From an uncultured Bacilli bacterium (GTDB lineage Bacteria; Bacillota_I; Bacilli_A; RF39; UBA660): 5,229 bases of DNA. Shown one piece after another: positions 3,701-5,229 of this stretch. The translations under genes and the position numbers were made by a program. The stretch is taken from contig CANPYU010000087.1 in the NCBI GenBank assembly GCA_947588665.1, positions 1 to 5,229 of the forward strand, written 5' to 3'. The notes below the pieces were generated by a model, which worked only from the letters and a program-made list of their open reading frames with translations, was not told the origin of the DNA and did no database searches. The first letter of the stretch is position 1, and the number at the start of each line of letters is the position of its first letter.

Positions 3701-5229
3701 GTAATTTTATAAACATTTTAATAAAAGTATCACTTAATCCTTTTCTCTTTAACTTCCTTATTTCAATTCTCTTTTTATTAACTTCCATATTACTAAACAT
3801 AATAGAGGCTATTTTCTCTTTTAAATTAGTATTAATCTTAGCATCACTAATAATTGAATTAATATCCTCATTAATAAGTCTTACGGCATCTATTTCAATA
3901 TCTTTTCCCTTACAATTAATAGTAAGCTGACAAGTTGTAGGGATTTTCTTAACTTCCACGATAAAATCTACATCATCGGCATATGCTTCTAAAGGTATTT
4001 CTTCCCCATTAATATAAGCTTTAACATCTTCTGCTTCTCTTGTATTTCTAAATCTAATTTTATAATTACGCATCTTAGGAATAATACCCGCTTTACCTTC
4101 AATTGGTCTAATAATTAAAGTATAGTTATTGGCCAGATAATTATAATCTATCGCCGTTACTATATAATATCCCTCTTCTTGTAAATTAGAATATCCATCA
4201 TCTTCATACAATTTATAAATGTTACTACGTCCCGGAAAAACATGTATCTCCATTGAAACAGGCGGATTAGTATCATTAATATTTTTAGGAAGTATAGCAA
4301 GAGGAATAATCGCTCCACTTTTAGCAAAAACCGGATAATCATCATCTTTATAAAAAGCTACATATCTTCTATTCCCCGGAAATTTCTTTCCTGTTTTAAA
4401 ATCATACCAAGTTCCCTTTGGCAAAAATATATGTTCAACACATCTATTCATAACATTATCTTGTTTTTTAGTAATTGGTTTAACCAAAAACTCACTTCCA
4501 AAATAATATTCATTTTTATATGCTGGTTCATCATATATTTCAGGATAGCTATAATATAAAGGTTGTACTAAAGGTAAACCAGTTTTATGATATTTATAAT
4601 TTTCTGTATATAAATATGGTATTAATCTATGTCTTAAATTACAATAAAACTTTGCAATAGTATATGTTTTAATATCCCAAGCCCAAGGTTCTCTCTTGTA
4701 ATAATGCCCCCGTTCCGATGCAAACCTAAATATTGGACTAAAACAACCAAGCTCTACATATCTAACATATAGCTCACTGTCTTCCATTCCCCCTTTAAAG
4801 CCTCCAATATCATGACTCCACCAAGAAACACCTATATTTGATGCACTAGAATTAAAAGAAGGTAAATAATTTAAAGTATCCCAACTAACACTCGTTTGTC
4901 CCGAATAATGTATACCATTTAAATGCGGAGCAATATTTGAAGCTCTACTCATTAAATTAGCTCTTTTGCGATTATCTTTTTTATAATTCCAAAAGTGATA
5001 ATGATTAAGGGCTCTTAAACTTGCTAAATCTTTGTTATAGTCAAGCCAATAAAAATCTACACCCAAACTATCAAGTGGTTTAATTAGATGGGTAAAATAA
5101 ACAGCCATAAAAGTTTTATCAAAAGCATTAAAAGGAATATTTCTTGTGTTAATAAGACCGAGTTCAGTTGATATAGTTCTAAACTTTTCTTCATGCTCTC
5201 CAATTCCTTCAAAAGGGTCAATATTAATA
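3678..5229 (-). CDS. Glycoside hydrolase family 31 protein (alpha-glucosidase-like), 5' end beyond window
   Basis: Partial: the frame stays open to the right edge, giving 516 visible residues. The ATG at 5108 is internal, since the 40 codons before it read as GH31 (NIDPFEGIGEHEEKF...). GH31 enzymes are retaining alpha-glycosidases cleaving alpha-glucosides, alpha-xylosides and related substrates. Numbering from the first full codon: the catalytic barrel half includes GVDFYWLDYN (56-65) with nucleophile Asp63, LNHYHF (74-79), YSGQTSVSWDTL (108-119), ASNIGVSWWSHDIGGF (129-144) and FSPIFRF (163-169). Beta-sandwich domains follow, with IFLPKGTWYDF (267-277), PVFAKSGAIIPL (299-310) and YKLYEDDG (338-345). 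A helical, basic extension fills about 445-516. The motif normally GDxxxxW has Gln111 in place of the general acid/base Asp, so hydrolytic activity is in doubt. Substrate cannot be told from sequence. No signal peptide can be judged. No terminator lies between it and the T-box promoter. Confidence 0.93.
   Translation of the reverse strand, partial: INIDPFEGIGEHEEKFRTISTELGLINTRNIPFNAFDKTFMAVYFTHLIKPLDSLGVDFYWLDYNKDLASLRALNHYHFWNYKKDNRKRANLMSRASNIAPHLNGIHYSGQTSVSWDTLNYLPSFNSSASNIGVSWWSHDIGGFKGGMEDSELYVRYVELGCFSPIFRFASERGHYYKREPWAWDIKTYTIAKFYCNLRHRLIPYLYTENYKYHKTGLPLVQPLYYSYPEIYDEPAYKNEYYFGSEFLVKPITKKQDNVMNRCVEHIFLPKGTWYDFKTGKKFPGNRRYVAFYKDDDYPVFAKSGAIIPLAILPKNINDTNPPVSMEIHVFPGRSNIYKLYEDDGYSNLQEEGYYIVTAIDYNYLANNYTLIIRPIEGKAGIIPKMRNYKIRFRNTREAEDVKAYINGEEIPLEAYADDVDFIVEVKKIPTTCQLTINCKGKDIEIDAVRLINEDINSIISDAKINTNLKEKIASIMFSNMEVNKKRIEIRKLKRKGLSDTFIKMFIKLLEYISEI

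Noticed and set aside
4160..4345. Minus-strand 61-codon ORF in another frame of the GH31 gene
   Set aside because: It lies entirely inside conserved GH31 coding sequence, and its product is hydrophobic by frame-shifting of A+T-rich codons.
5106..5108. ATG as the true start of the GH31 gene
   Set aside because: The frame is open to the window edge, the 40 preceding codons encode typical GH31 barrel sequence, and no ribosome binding site lies before this ATG.
35..5229. UGA read as tryptophan (mycoplasma-type code)
   Set aside because: Tryptophans in LeuRS, GH31 and the 162-residue protein are encoded by TGG, and TGA serves as the stop codon of the 162-residue gene.
1..5229. CRISPR array, insertion sequence, tRNA or rRNA genes, integration sites
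   Set aside because: Reading both strands showed no regularly spaced direct repeats, transposase motifs, cloverleaf genes or rRNA segments. The only non-coding stretches are the T-box leader and the short intergenic promoter region.

Overview
The window is A+T-rich bacterial DNA in which every supported gene lies on the minus strand, so transcription runs right to left. Three things point to a low-GC Gram-positive bacterium (Bacillota, perhaps one of the uncultured gut lineages): the base composition, a textbook tRNA-sensing T-box leader ahead of a leucyl-tRNA synthetase operon, and strong AGGAGG-type ribosome binding sites. Tryptophan is written TGG throughout, so the standard bacterial code applies and this is not a UGA-recoding mollicute. 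The lineage is an inference.

Layout in the direction of transcription. (1) 5229-3678: the 3' two-thirds or so of a GH31 glycoside hydrolase gene that enters across the right edge. It has the catalytic nucleophile region, but Gln stands where the family's general acid/base Asp is expected. (2) 3700-3672: a sigma-A-type promoter that overlaps the GH31 stop codon. (3) About 3665-3478: a complete T-box riboswitch. It has a Stem I with a Leu specifier, an antiterminator with the UGGU bulge, and a competing intrinsic terminator. (4) 3461-3066: an uncharacterised three-helix membrane protein. (5) 3065-672: leuS, whose ATG directly follows the stop codon of the membrane-protein gene. (6) 671-524: an unusually rich short intergenic region. 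It holds two promoters that each match TTGACA-N17-TATAAT perfectly, an A+T palindrome across the -10 of the first, and a possible 10-codon leader ORF between them. (7) 523-35: a membrane-anchored protein of unknown function with a TTG start, followed by a weak terminator-like hairpin.

How the parts work together. Uncharged tRNA-Leu should favour the antiterminator and so raise expression of both the membrane protein and LeuRS. The membrane protein is therefore under leucine-starvation control although nothing in it suggests a translation role. The 162-residue protein appears to be a separate unit with strong constitutive-type promoters, although no terminator is visible after leuS and read-through is possible. 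The GH31 gene belongs to an upstream unit and also has no visible terminator of its own before the T-box. The best candidates for something undescribed are the T-box-controlled membrane protein, the GH31 with a replaced acid/base residue, and the duplicated promoter/short-ORF region.
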